Assembly: GCF_019649055.1 (NCBI RefSeq)
Contig: NW_026570315.1
Span: 62,001-126,000 of the forward strand
Origin: Paramacrobiotus metropolitanus
Taxonomy: Eukaryota; Tardigrada; Eutardigrada; Parachela; Macrobiotidae
DNA: 64,000 nt
Reading direction: 5' to 3'
This document shows, one piece after another, positions 44,136 to 56,800 of the stretch (position 1 is the stretch's first letter; the number at the start of each line of letters is the position of its first letter). Under the pieces are notes generated by a model. That model did no database searches and was not told the DNA's origin. It saw only the letters and a program-made list of their open reading frames with translations. Made by a program: the position numbers and the translations under genes.

Positions 44136-44549
44136 TACAAGTAGAAGCGATACTTTTATGCGCTTGCAGCCGTACGAAGGCACGAAAAAATCAGGTCCAA
44201 TCGATCAGTGGCTCACCAGCGTTGATATATGTAGGGTTTCTTAAGTTCTTAGTTAGGTTTCTTAATTAGGTTTCTTAAGTAAGTTTCGTAATTAAATGGT
44301 ATTCTTAGGTTTCTCTGCAACTTACTTCCTTCTGAATAATTTATATAGAGATTGTCGCTGGATGGCATAACTATTTCATTTCAAGGTTCCGGTACTTGCC
44401 ACGTTTTATCGCTTGCCAGAACGCGTAGTGGCAGCTGCCACTGCCGGTGGTAGTTGCCAGTGGCAGGTGCCAGTGCCACCTTTTATCGCCTGCCTTTTTT
44501 CACGGTCTGCAGCACAGCTGCGCTGGCTAGAATCCTTTTTTTGACAGCT

Positions 44550-44839
44550 GGTTTTCGGCTAGCGCGCAAGGCGTGGTGTGTTCAGATTTCTGCATGAAAG
44601 CCTTCATCCGGGTTCGCTTTTGTTCCGTCGTCCAGGGCAAATGTGCGCTTAGCCAGTGCCATGTGAGATATCATGCATCCACTGCCAAGGAGTGAAAGCA
44701 GTATCAGGCGCAGGAGATCTCCTTGCTGCACCCCAGCTTGGAACAGAGTGTCCCACTGGTAGACTGCTGGGATTACGGTAACACTGTCTGATAAAATATT
44801 GAACGCGTTGCGAAAACCAAACTTAATGACAACTTGCAC
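44550..44839 (-). pseudogene. LINE reverse-transcriptase fragment
   Basis: IKFGFRNAFNILSDS corresponds to RT motif A (KFDF-x-NAFN) with the catalytic Asp replaced by Gly. FQAGVQQGDLLRLILLSL corresponds to the GVQQGDPLGPLLF segment. Opposite in strand to retroelement 1, so a separate dead insertion. Confidence 0.65.
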
Positions 44840-45002
44840 TTCTTCAAAAAGCAGTTGAGAAACCGTCTGGCTGCATGTACAACTACCTCACAACCGCCGC
44901 GAGCACAGAAACACAGTTGCTTTGTCATAAGCTTTTCTTCCATTTGTTGCTGTACCCGTTTGAACACGTAATAATCAGCAGCGATTTAACGGTAATAATC
45001 AG

Positions 45003-45710
45003 AATGGTCAGCAAAATGTTTCGCAGTTTAACGAAAGTCAGATTCAGAGAGAAATTATCTAACGGCAGAGAAATCTGCTGTAAGTGTCATAATTTGCATC
45101 CGTCTTTATTGTGTAATCAACCTTTGGCGTATCCAAGTTTGCTCGAACCTACGCAAGACATGATAGCTCGTTTTAGTAGCCAGCTACAGATTAATTTGCT
45201 TGAGTTTAAGCCGTACATTGAACATTATGCTCTGAGTACGAGTACTGTAGTTGACGTCAGTCGATATCCGGTAGCGAATGAGGTTTGTCTGTGGCCTACT
45301 CTGGATGCCCAAGCACTGTATTTGACGTTAACATTTTTCGGCAAAAAAGTTATAGTAATGATAGACACGGGTTCCACCTTTTCTATTATTCCTTTCAAAC
45401 TGGCGAAAGAAATGGATCTGTATATTCTCCAATGCCCAGATCATATGAAAGATTTGTTAGTGGAAGGCGCGTACGGTTCACAGAGGGTAGAGCCACTTGT
45501 GCACTACTTAGTATTTCAATATTCGGTAATGGTTATGAACACGCGTGTTTGTTCAGTCCCGCTCTTGATCGAGACCATATTGTTCTCGGTATGGACTTTT
45601 TGACAGCTAAATCTTTAATTTTCGATTTTAACAAGATGTCGTTGCGTCCTTCGCGCAGAGATCCTACGGTAAGAACAAACATATTCATCGTACAGCTCAT
45701 AAATGTCTGA
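45003..45710 (+). pseudogene. retropepsin-like aspartic protease of retroelement 1
   Basis: VIVMIDTGSTFSIIPFKLAK is the active-site D-T-G-S loop (Asp codon near 45364). HIVLGMDFLTAKSLIFDF is the typical terminal ILG-x-DFL strand but lies in another frame, so a frameshift falls between about 45400 and 45575. The protease would cut the Gag polyprotein. It sits downstream of the gag-like ORF, as in Ty3/gypsy elements. Confidence 0.7.
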
Positions 45711-46576
45711 TATTATTCGCGCTCACAAGTTTGATCCTTTCCTTTATCCACGTGCGAGAATTAGTCCTTCCTTGCCAGCGCTGATGCGAACTGAACGTAT
45801 TGGAATTTGTAAAGAAGCGGAACTGGTGCCGTACAAAATGGTACACAGTGCTTTGGCACAGGACGCGCCTGAATTTTTCGCTATTGCAGCTTCGTTCTGC
45901 GGTAAAACAATGGCCAGCTAAGCAGAGCAAAGTACAGCCAAAGAATGTCAGGCCGGTAGAAGTATTTACTCATACGGTAAGTCATTCAGAAATGGAACCC
46001 GGTTCACAGTCAAGTTTGCGGGGGAATTCCCAACCGGCGACGATGATGCGCAATGCAGTGCAAATAGAAACCGTAAGTAAGAATGTGGATTTGGGTAGTT
46101 CTCAAGTTTGCGGGGGTTTAAATAATGATGTATCACCAGTACAGTCGCAGTATGTTACAAATAACATATCCGTTAATCCTAATTCGCTAGATCAGTTATT
46201 AATTGAAATTTGTGAAAAATTGAAAAGATTGGAAAGTATTGAAGAACAATTTTTAAATGACATACGGTATGTTGCAAGTTTACGGCAGCGAAACGAGTTT
46301 TCGGTGGAAGATGATATTTCGGATACGGTAGAATGTCAAGTTTGCGGGGGTGTATCTCAAACAGCCGCCCAGCAGAGAGCAGTTACGAATTCCACGTCCA
46401 TAGATCGTAGTGCAGTGGATCCAGAGTCTGTCGATATGCGTGAACGCCTTGAAAGGTTTCAAGTTTGCAGGGGTGAGCCAGTCCACTACGATAATTTGGA
46501 AGGTACCGTAAGTGCTGAAGTACAGTGTATCGAGGGAGCCAGTGAAGATAGCAGTATTTGTGAGAGCGACAGTTAT
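45703..46576 (+). pseudogene. unrecognised ORF of retroelement 1, cut by Harbinger
   Basis: Begins MSDIIRAHKFDPFLYPRARI and changes frame near 45800-45920, then runs to the Harbinger insertion at 46577. It is acidic with a helical LLIEICEKLKRLESIEEQFL segment and four more copies of the TCAAGTTTGCGGGGG word, three read as QVCGG or QVCRG and one in a different frame. RT would be expected here, but none can be read. The coding character resumes after the Harbinger at 50984. Confidence 0.45.
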
Positions 46577-46863
46577 GGGACACAAATATAAAAATGCAAA
46601 CCCAAAAAAGCACTTTTGTTCACGTCACAGGCGAAGCGGAACCAACCAGTAAACCGTTGCCTATTTCCGCTGCGTAATTTACGCGCGCTTTCCAGCTTTG
46701 TGTACCGTTTTGAAAACTGCATATCTGAAATCTTGAAGGCACTGAACGTAGCTGCCTTCAAGAACGGTCACAGTACTAATAAAAAAACCATGCAAATAAA
46801 CGCTAACGATGGGCTGTTTTTATTTTCAAAACATTAAACTACATTAAATCGAACTGTATCATT

Positions 46864-48078
46864 ATGCCTCGAGTTAACCACCGTGAATTGGCCATAAGGT
46901 TGACGGAGCGGACGGTGATGCATGACTGCTTACGTCTAATTCTTGATCATCGGCTTCGTGCCACCGACGATACCGAGAATAGTTCTGGGGAAGACGACGA
47001 CCAAGAAGCGGGGTGCAATTTTATGAGCTACCTGGACGATCTGACTTCTGTTATGTTACAATTTTATCTTGATTACATAAAGTACACCTACCGGCTGCGT
47101 GTGCCAAAATTCCACAGCTTTTTTGATAACCTGCTATTTTATCTGGACGACTCCCGATTTAAGCAGGAGATGCGAGTAACACGTGCCACGTTTGACGCTG
47201 TTCGACCGGATAAGCACCCATCGGATTTTCGCTAACAATTCACGCTATAGCCAGACTTCAGTTAAAAAACGCTAGCGACAGCATTGTGCCGTCTGGGATC
47301 AACTGGTAACGCTGTTTCTCTTGGTTGTGTGGCCCGAAAGTTTGGGGTATCAGAAGGCACCGTTGAACTGTTCACTGGTCGAGTGATTGTAGCGCTGCTC
47401 TCGCTGGAGAAGGATATCGTACGGTGGCCAACAAATGACGAGAAGCGGGTAACGAAGCAGCGTATTAAAGCGAAACATCATTTCCCAAGTTGCTTGGGCT
47501 ATGTGGATGGGACGGATATCGTGCTAGCATACAAACCAGCTGTTCACGGGGAAGATTATTTTAGCCGGAAGAAAGTTTGTTCGCTGCCTGTCATGGTTGT
47601 TTGCGATTACGACTGGCGAATTCTTTATACCTGCTGTGGATTTACGGGCTCCGCTCATGATAGCCGCGTTTATAAAAGTACGGATCTGTATCGTAATCCA
47701 GAGAAATATTTTGAAAACGATGAATACCTTCTTGGAGACAGCGCGTATACCTGCACAACCACCGTGATCACGCCGTACCGGAAAAGCGAAAAAACTAGCA
47801 ACCGAGATAATCGTCACTTCAGTAAATTACATTCGGGCGCAACAGTCGGCATCGAGAATACTATTGGTATTACAAAAAATCGCTTTCAAGCGTTAAAAGG
47901 ACTGCGTGTATTGATTAAATCTAAGAAAGACCATACACGTACAGTGTACTGGTTTCGAATTTGCGCTATTTTATATAATATTTGTATCGAATTTAACGCG
48001 AGGTTCCCAGTGGTTTGGTCCCTTTGCGGTAACTCATATAACACGGTCATAGCACGACTTTACATCAAACGCACTTGA
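46864..48078 (+). pseudogene. PIF/Harbinger DDE transposase, frameshifted
   Basis: The first block (46864-47235) holds the N-terminal helical region. After a damaged stretch (47200-47284) the catalytic domain is continuous: first Asp in CLGYVDGTDIVLAYKP, second in YLLGDSAYTCTTTVITPYR, Glu in VGIENTIGITKNRFQALKGL. This is the DDE_Tnp_4 layout. The second block alone keeps all three acidic residues; the whole gene is probably inactive because of the break. Confidence 0.85.
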
Positions 48079-49445
48079 CGATATACCAGGAAAATGATAT
48101 TACTACATTATAGCGTTAGCAAAAAGTTTATTTTGCTCACAGTAAACTAATTATGACGTTTTAAAGTCAAAAATTTCAGGGTGAAATTTACTGAGTACTG
48201 TTCGTCCAAAAAAAGTTTTGGAATCGCTATTCGGTGCGGAAACAGTGTGAAAGCTTATCACACATTGGAAATTTCAATATCATTGCTATTAAAAATTTAA
48301 AGTGCAAAAAAACGATCCAGGGGGGGTGGGGCGGTGCCGCCCCTGAACATTTTCTGCTATAACTATCAAAGCTTACATTATATCAAAAAACGGTATGTGT
48401 AACAAGTTCAACATGTAATGCTCGATTTAAGGACCATTTTTGAGTAATTTTTTGATAACGCGTTGATTTGTTATGAAATTACTTTTGATTTCTCACGAAA
48501 CGCGTTTAAAGTCTACCGTGTTTTGTTGCGCTATGTTCAGTACAGAAAATCTACAGCTGGAACGCTGAGTAAAGCAAATGAAAGGACAGAAGGGCCGGAG
48601 ACTGCAGACGCGCACGTCGCAAGCAAAGACAATAGCCGGTCGGTCAACTAAGTTATCACACCATCCTGTCACCATAGTGTAATTACATATATAGCTGGTA
48701 GTAGACTTTGCTGTCACTAATTGCTTCGGCTCAGCATTCCTTTGAAACGGTTGATTACTTCACCTGCGCTAACAATAGCTTTGCATTAGAATCCCATCCA
48801 TCGCTCTTGACCATAAAAGACCGCATTCATAACCTTGATTGTCTAAACTCTAAAAGCAGCGCTAGCCGCTTCTTCTCTGTTGGACAACGCTTCCCCCTTC
48901 GGCACTCATAACGGAATATCGTTTTTTAACGTAAACAAATTTTGTACATACATGATAGCGTCATATTGTGATAGAAGAGACTTTTCTCTTTACAATGAGC
49001 TATAAACCCTAAAATGAATTTCCACTGGGAACCTCGCGTTAAAGACCCGTATGAAGACGAATGGGGTGAATTGCCAGACCACGCCACGAATGCCAAAAAA
49101 GATGCTGCTGATCCCATCGATGCCGACGAAACAGGACCACTAAAAAAAGAGGGGATTAAGTGCGCTGTTTTGACCAGCTTACTTGAGTGACCTACTGTTT
49201 TTCTACTTGTTATAAGTCTCGGGTTGCATTATTAAAATTAATACAAATTCATCGTCCACTGCTTCATTCACTAATTTTTTTAAAATTAAAATATCTGTTA
49301 TTTGACGGCAGCTTGTTGTCATATGATACTCTTTTTGTATTACACACTGCAAGTAATAGTTCGCGCATTTTACATATTTTATTAAAAATGCTGGAGAAAA
49401 ATAATGAACTGGAACAGATTCTAGAAATGGCTAATTAATTATTCA
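48079..49445. other. internal noncoding part of the Harbinger element
   Basis: Region between the convergent transposase and MADF genes. There is a poly-G patch (AGGGGGGGTGGGGCGG near 48319), and no gene is seen. Confidence 0.4.
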
Positions 49446-50657
49446 TCAGTTTATATCTAAACCAAGTTCTCTCATTTTTATACGTAATTCCGTGCGCCTA
49501 TTTTCTGCTTTGAGCCGGTGAGTTTCGGCTTCCGCCTTGCGAATTTCTTTGTCTTTAGCATCCGCAGCTAACTGTGCTCTTTGGAGATTAAAGCGCTCTT
49601 TTTCTAATTCATTTTTGCTGGCCGTACGCTCGCGTTGCAGTTCCAGGTCTTTTGCATGACATTCTGCGCGGCTTTTCTCCAGTGTAATAAGCGTCTGTGA
49701 AAACGTCAGTCAGGTTTTGCCGGTGCTTGAATTTTCTCCTTCGTCGGTTTAGTTGGCTTTCGATTTAACACTGCCACGTATTTCGCTGCTGTATCAGTAT
49801 CCGAATCTGAGCTTCACATGGTGCATTAGTCAAGCACAAGATCACTTCCGGATCATCATCATCCTGGCCAGTTTCACTGACACTCGGTGGTTCGATCCTG
49901 GTCTGTCCCTGAACGTCGCATCCAGTTCAAAAAAATATTTAAACGGCTTGACCACCTCCTCTGCAATAATCGATTTACGTGAAAATAATATAAGTCTTAT
50001 CGAATATAAGAACTCGCAAAAATGAAATCGTAAAAACGATCACGGCTGACATATGAAAAGATACATGAGTAATTATGATATCATATTCTTTTATAAAAAT
50101 TAAAATACGTGTTTAGTTTCCTGTACCGTGCACTGTGGGCAACTTGAGATTTCCCGCTGTCTAGAGTTGGATCGAGGATTCCTTCACCTGCTCCCTTCAG
50201 CCAGGCGTTCACCTTTTTATACTGGTCTTCCCATTTGGCTACGTTCTGCGTGATGGCCTTGGGATCCAGTGCCTGGGTCTTGCACTGAACGGCGATGTGC
50301 TGAGCAATTATACGGGCCACGGCTGTGCGCTTCTCTCCGTTGCTTTTAAAACCAATCCCTGCTTCATGTTGTTGTTTACCAGATGATTTCCATCTGCCGA
50401 AGTTAGATGCTTCTGCCAGCCATTCGACCAAAACTTGCTCCTCATTCTTCGACCATTGCCTGTATTTTCTTGATGTCGGAACTCGGAACTGTAATCACCG
50501 ATGAAACAGGCGCCGTTGATGAACGAGATACGAGGGCAGAGGAAACGGGTCCGCCAGCCCTGTTCACAGTTTTCTGTTTCTTAGGTAGAGGCTCCAAATG
50601 CTGCTGGCGAAGGTGGATTCGGAGATGAAGAGCAAGACATGATCGGTCCAAAAACAC
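49446..50657 (-). pseudogene. Myb/MADF-like DNA-binding protein of the Harbinger element
   Basis: The N-terminal part begins at 50657 and changes frame near 50440. The Myb-like block follows (VEWLAEASNFGRWKSSGKQQ, then QNVAKWEDQYKKVNAWLKGAG), matching the trihelix-like proteins that escort Harbinger transposase to DNA and the nucleus. A separate open frame without ATG at about 49735-49446 encodes a charged coiled coil (ELEKERFNLQRAQLAADAKD) ending at TGA 49446-49448, the usual C-terminal dimerisation tail. The segment between is presumably an intron or decayed. Confidence 0.6.
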
Positions 50658-50983
50658 TACAGGCTACTAGCCTACTGCGTGTTTATAATTACAAGTGGAA
50701 AGTAAAACAGTACTAAGGTGACGGAAACAAGAGAGAGAACCTGCTGAAAAACGATAAAAACGTTCGCAACAAAGTTTGTTACGTTATAAATTGGCCACTT
50801 ATTTAGACTGCCATTTCAAAAAAAACTACTCCGGAGTAGTTTTGTTAATTTTGCTTATTCTGGGCGGGATATGCAAGTTCTGCATATCTGCGTCACGCAG
50901 TATGGACCAACTGCCGTAAAGGGGAGGTCGGTGTGACGTAAAAAAAAGTGCTTTTTTGGGTTTGCATACTTATATTTGTGTCC

Positions 50984-51671
50984 CATAAGTATCTTAGATG
51001 ACGGTGAAAGCGAAAGTAGCTCGGGTATCAGTGAAGGAGAGTACCAGAAGATTTTAGCTGAAATTGCGCGTAAAAAAGAAGCGGCGAAAAATGTTGGTAA
51101 GCCCGGTTGGACAAGGCCACGTATGACTGAAGAAGATCTTAATGTTTCTTTAACCGATGAACAAATTGACAATCCATATTTCTGGAAAAATGAGCAGTGT
51201 GAGTGTTCTGACGCGCAGAAGTGGTTCAGATTGTGTAGTACGAAATCCGAAACATGCCAGTGCGAGTACAGATTTTGTGCGTGCGGAAATTAACTGCATG
51301 ACTACCGATGAACTTTACGTTTATCATAAACCGCCTGATGAAGGAGAAGGACGCATCTTCATTCCTTATCAGTGGCGTGAAAGGTTGATCAAGTCAGTTC
51401 ACGAGCGCCTGCTACGCAAAATGACGTGTACATGTGAACGTTCCCGTACCTTTATAATGTGAAAAAGTACTACTGGCCGGACATGGAAGACGAAATTAGC
51501 GAGTGTAGCCGGCAGATATATTGGCCTGTTGACTGCTGGCGAGCTCGGCAGGAAAGTGGTTTTCCTCCCATAAAACTTTTGAAGTGCACATACAATCCTG
51601 CCGACCAGACCCTATGCTTTGCCTATGGGAACTCCAATAATACTATATCAGCCGAACCGGCGCAAATGTGA
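50984..51671 (+). pseudogene. retroelement 1 continuation: integrase zinc-binding region
   Basis: Coding character resumes right after the Harbinger end (EGEYQKILAEIARKKEAAKN). From about 51300, IFIPYQWRERLIKSVHERL followed by KKYYWPDMEDEISECSRQ resembles the H2C2 zinc domain of Ty3/gypsy integrases (H-x-GH..., YYWP-M, C-x-x-C), but the second His and the Cys pair are degraded. No DDE core follows. It supports a retroelement with gag, protease and integrase but no visible RT. Confidence 0.55.
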
Positions 51672-52036
51672 AATTTGATACTGTTATTGAGCGCGAGCCG
51701 GCAACATCACGGGGGGTCTGCATCGTGTACACCATAGAGCCGCCTAAGCCTATTGTACCAGCACTAAACAGAGAGAAAGCGCACCTCCTCTTACACCTTC
51801 CTTGAGCGTTTCTGCCAGATGTGGATTTATGCACAGACATCATCGCAAAACATAGCAAATTATTGAAGATATTAATTTATTTTGTCTACAGTAAATATCC
51901 ATTCTGCTTATGCCTACGATCTATGGATGGTGTAAATTATCTTTGACTTAACAATTATCTCGTACGTCATTCGGCAATAGTGATCGTTGCACACCGTAAT
52001 TATTTGTTTTCAAAGCACTTACAAGTTGTTATTGTG
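51672..52036. other. no gene seen
   Basis: No convincing ORF; probably decayed 3' part of retroelement 1. Confidence 0.35.
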
Positions 52037-52217
52037 CCAAGAAGCCTGCGCAAATTTAAACTAATTAAAATGATTGAAGCCTGGCAGTAGTCAGAGGAAA
52101 TGCAGCGGCCGTTTTTAGCACACTGCGCGCTCGTAATGATACTAACGATTTTGGCTGTTTTTTCAATGTTTAAAATTCAATCATTTTAATTAGTTTAAAT
52201 TTGCGCAGGCTTCTTGG
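52037..52217. repeat. 42-bp perfect inverted repeat, 97-bp spacer
   Basis: Arms 52037-52078 and 52176-52217 are exact reverse complements starting CCAAGAAGCCTGCGCAAATT. It may be a small MITE (181 bp) or a foldback at the edge between the two retroelements. No clear target duplication is seen. Confidence 0.85.
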
Positions 52218-53439
52218 TGTGAGCGAGGGATCACTTGCGTTCACGCTCGCGACGCTACGCCGCTGATGACGTGTCTGTGTTGTGTTTCGGTCTGGTCTGA
52301 TTGGCTGACGGCTGCTATGGCCGTCCATTGTATTGCGCCTTGTGGGCGAGGCTAGCGCACGTGCGGAGTGGCACGGATTTGGCTCTCCGTTTGACGATCG
52401 CGCTGTACTGTTTAGTGTTGTTTTGGCGAGCCAGAATTCGCTCATTAAAAGTTAGCAATTAGCTACGCGGCATCGCGTGTTATTTCGCTGCTCGCAATAC
52501 ATGTAGCATTGCTCGCTACGCGGAATCAGTTCTGTTCTGGTTGCCGTACGTAGATAACTTTGATCTATCATCAGACGGTAGCAGATCGTAACGGTTCTCA
52601 ATTGATTTGATTTGAATTGTTTTATATTTGATTTGACTGTCAGGCAAATCTGGCCTGTTTACCAGTAAGGCACTGGTGTGTGCGGAATAGCAACGCGCAA
52701 CACCACAAGCGGTGCACCTTCCTCATCGACGGATTACCAGCTTTGGCATCGGTGCAGCGTCTCCCGAGGGGACCTGTGGTGTAACCAGTGCTGTGAAAGA
52801 GTGCAAGAGTCTCAGACGGCGGGCAGTGTCGGTGCAAGTATCTCCAGACGGAGAACTTGCGCTGTAGCTCCTGCTACTCGGCGAGAATCCCACAAAGGCG
52901 GCGAAACGCTAAAAGAGGCGCACGGATCATCGGTTAAATCAGACTCCACCAAACTGGTTGTAAAGCACCTCGCTGTTGCTACGGCAGTCAGCCGGCACAG
53001 CACCTATTAGGAAGGCGCCACAACCGCTACGGAAAAGCGGCAACGCGGGAGCTGAGTGTGGAGAAGAATCTTGATCATTTGGAGCGTTTTCTCGTGGAAC
53101 GGACGGTTAACAGGTAGAAAAACCACTATTAATTATCGGATTGGTTATATGATAAAATTGGCAATTTTCGTTGGTCCGTCAAGAGCTGAGCATAAAAGTA
53201 GGCGGAATTTTGCACACGGTGCGCATGTCTGGTCGTTGACCGTGACGTCAGGCAGATTAGAATTTTAAACGGAGAAACGTGATTAGGCGGTTATCTGAGC
53301 TGTGATTGGTTGAAACTTGAACTGAATAATTTGAGCTAGCGGACCAATAGGATTGTAGTAAACAACTTAACTGGGGATTTTCCATCGATTTTAACGGGAA
53401 TTGAACTATTTGAATTGAACGAGTTATTTGAACTGGAAA
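52218..53439. other. leader or LTR-like region before retroelement 2
   Basis: No recognised gene; mixed GC content with several palindromic ACGTA/CGCGT words. An LTR and primer-binding site would be expected about here, but the partner LTR would lie outside the window, so I cannot define one. Confidence 0.3.
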
Positions 53440-53834
53440 GTGACCTTTTGAGTTGAGCTGAGTAGGATAGTGACCTTTGACATCAGAAAGTGACCTTTGA
53501 CATTCGAAAGTGACCTTTACTAAAAAATTCCAAATGACCTATTTGACCTTTTAGGTGAGCTTTACGATCTGAAAGTGACGAACGGTGACCTTTAACGAAG
53601 TTGAAATTGCCTTGAATAGTGGTACAGCGATATCAGCTACTGTAGAATTTCGTTTTCAAACGTGTTCTAAATCGTAAAACGGGTTTCAAAGTTCTGTCTG
53701 AATAGTAACCTTTAGGGCAAATCTCTTTTATCAAAAAAGTGACCTTTAAAACGGGACTCGGCTGAATTTTTTCAACCGAAAAGTGACCTTTGCAAATAAC
53801 TTAGAAAAATTTCGCAAAGTGAAAGTGACCTTTA
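53440..53834 (+). repeat. 5' leader array of GTGACCTTT
   Basis: TGACCTTT (or its one-base-short form) starts at 53441, 53471, 53491, 53511, 53544, 53586, 53740, 53784 and 53826, all in the same orientation. Three neighbours are exactly 20 bp apart; later pairs are 42-44 bp apart. The word is usually preceded by AAAG, giving AAAGTGACCTTT. It ends immediately before the first ORF of retroelement 2. Confidence 0.85.
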
Positions 53835-53840
53835 GGGCAT

Positions 53841-56800
53841 TTGAACGTACCGTACTATAACACGTGTTCGAGAAACATTGACAGGAGCGTCCAAGTTATC
53901 CGATCAAATATGGACAAAGAAAAGGGAAGCATGGAAACAACATCGAATGGCAGTCAGGGAAGCCGTTTCTCCCTTGGTTCACAGCAAGGCGCACCGAACC
54001 CTTACAAGATTGACCGACACCCGTACACACGGGCAGTGGAACACGACAGAATCACCCGAGCGCCCAAGGCATCCACAAGGAATGACTCGCGGGGCTCTGA
54101 TAGCACCTATCAGAAGGCGCTCGAGGCGGTCGCAAACCAGGAAAGCTCTAGTGACGACCAGAAACAAACCCCCGCGTCTGCGGCGGGAGGTAATGCGGTG
54201 CACCAATCAAAGGTCACCGAAAAAGAACGGAAGCAGTCGGCACATCACAGCTGGATATGGCCGCTGCTGAAACGGATGAGCAGGATAAGAAGGTGACCCT
54301 GGCTCAAACGGAAGGTGGAAACACAAAGGTCACCGAGGACGAACTGAAGGAACTTGGACAGTATGACCTTTCACTCAATGATAAAACAATAGGCGATGAC
54401 CTTTGGGCAACTCCAATGGTGTCGGATGAATCAAATGAATCATATTACACGGACGACGAAACGACGATGAATACGTCTTTCCAGACCGCAATGAAAGAAG
54501 CAGACCGAGCAGAAGAGGTGACCCCGTTTAAGGATATCCCCGAGTCATTGATCGAACGAACTCAAACGGGAAAGGCCATCAACGTGCGATCACCTTCACC
54601 GAACAGTCCCACGTCAACTCTAAGGAGACGCGTCACGGAATTGGAAAACGAACTCGAAGACAAAGGACGACAGGCAATCAAGCGGAAACAAGAATATCGA
54701 GACAGACTGACAACACTCGAGATTAGCTTGTATGAACTGGAGCAGCAACAAGGTGACCACCAGAGCGCAGCAGACGAATGGAAAGTGAAATATGAAAGAC
54801 AAAAGGAACTTGCAGAAGAATATCTGAAAATGGCAGATGATAGAACTATGGAAGGTCATCTTGCAGTCAGCGATCTTAACGAGAGTATGTCTGAAGAGTC
54901 AGTGGAAAGGTCACGGCACTTGGCCGAATTGAAGGAACGAATGTGACCAATGGCGCCAAATGGTCACCGAAGCAGAAACTAAACGGGACGAATACGCCGC
55001 CAACTTCGCAGAGCTCACGAAGCGACTGACGACATTAGCAACAGACATTCAAAATCCGGAACGACCTGAAGCTACGAGATGAAGCTATCAGCACTCTGCT
55101 AAGTGAGTCAAAAGATCATCAGGAACGCGCCGACGAAGCTGAGAAGCTACGCAACGAGGCAATCAAAGGGATGCGCGCTGCGGGAGACCTCACAGCAACA
55201 GAGGGAGAAAGATTGAAGGAAGAGATTAAAAAGGTCAACGACGAAAATGAAAAGGTCACGGCAGATATTCAAAAGGTCACCAAGGAAAGTCTTAAGTGGC
55301 TAACTCAAGCACTCCGGTTGGACACAATGGTTACTTCATTAGAGCTAAAGGATAAGGAATGGCAACAACAAGTTGCCCAGAAGAACCAAGAAAACGCGAG
55401 GCTTAATACCGAACTCGTCGATATGACCACCACAGCAATGGCGAAAGATGACGAACTGATTGCAATCACAAACCAGTTGAGATCAGCCGCGGGAGAGTAT
55501 CAGAAACTCGAAGGAGATGTGACCCAATTGACCGAGCACATCAAGAAAATGGAACAGGGAAACGAAAAGGTCACGCAGCAGGAGACGTTTAAACTGCATG
55601 AGCACCTACGAAAGGTCAACCTTAAAAATTCCGGCTTGAAGAGGGAAAGAGAAGAACTCCAGTTGAGAATTAGACGACTTGAGGATGAGAACAAGGCGCT
55701 CCAGACGTCTAATAAGCACAAAGAGGAACAACTACAATACGGAGTTAAAACGGCAACAGTGGAGTCTCCTCCGCCCAGTTACAGCAAGGCGCATGAAACG
55801 GGCAAAGGCTTCCACTTCGAGATGCCGTTACGAACCGGCACTGGCGTGGGAAGTGTTAAGAAGGAACGAGAAGGCGAAAAGGTCAAGGATGATAAAGACC
55901 AGTTATCAGATAGTTATCCGCATTTGAGTCGGGGTGACCCCTCTCAGATTCCTCCGCATATCGAAACAAACGTCTTCATAAAAAAGGAGCGACGCGATGA
56001 ACAATCGAGCCGACAACGTGAGAGGCGACCCCGCAACGCAAAGGCGCGGCGTAATAAGGATAGTGACGATAATAGTAGCGAGGAAGAGGACAAGCAGAAG
56101 CCAGCAAGGGAACTGACAAAGGCATTCAATTCCATGGCTCGGAAAACGACCCTTATGACCTTTGGATGGAAGTCGTGACACCGTGAATGGTTGGACCAGA
56201 TTAGTAAAGGAAACGCAGAAAACCTACCAGCTCACTGACGATCAAATCATGATCGAGATAGCCAGCGCGGTGAAGGGTCCCGCTAAAACCTGGTTTGAAA
56301 TACAAATGGACATCGCATCAGAGGGCGGAATCGAATACTCGGTAACAGAATGGATGGATAAATTCAAGGAGGAATATGGTGACCGAGATGAAGAAGTCTT
56401 AGGCTTTCGCGAAGCTTATGCAAGGAAATTCGAACTCGGAAAGGAATCGCTTGACCAATACTATCAGGCGATGATGCGATTTAAATCAAAAAGAATCATC
56501 ATTGAAAACAAGCAGTCGGTTTCCTAATTGAAGGATGCAGAGTAGACAATGACCTTTACAAGGCATTCAGTGGGGCCACATTCTAGGGAGCCACATTCTG
56601 GGCTACTAGGCTCACTTGAGGCGCTGTCTGTACTGCAGCCACCATCGCATACGTTATCGGCTGTCCCGTCTGACCGTCAATAAAGGTCATTCTTTCGGTG
56701 ACCTCTCTAACTGTGGTTTCCGCGCGATATTCCATTTGCTGCTGAACTGGTGCGGCTTCATCTCGTTGCTGTGGCATCGGTTCGACCTGACTTTGACGGA

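Larger units (their letters stand above)
46577..50983 (+). mobile_element. PIF/Harbinger transposon, 4.4 kb
   Basis: Terminal inverted repeats of about 41 bp: left from 46577 (GGGACACAAATATAA...), right ending 50983, with two mismatches. The ends are flanked by TTAT and ATAA, so the exact edge and target duplication are ambiguous. It contains the two genes typical of the superfamily, a DDE transposase and a Myb/MADF protein, convergently arranged. It interrupts retroelement 1. Confidence 0.85.

Noticed and set aside
45800-46576. Reverse transcriptase expected between protease and integrase of retroelement 1
   Set aside because: No YxDD/FxDD or LPQG-like motif can be read in any frame. The only RT fragments nearby (40.8 and 44.6 kb) are LINE-type and in unrelated positions.
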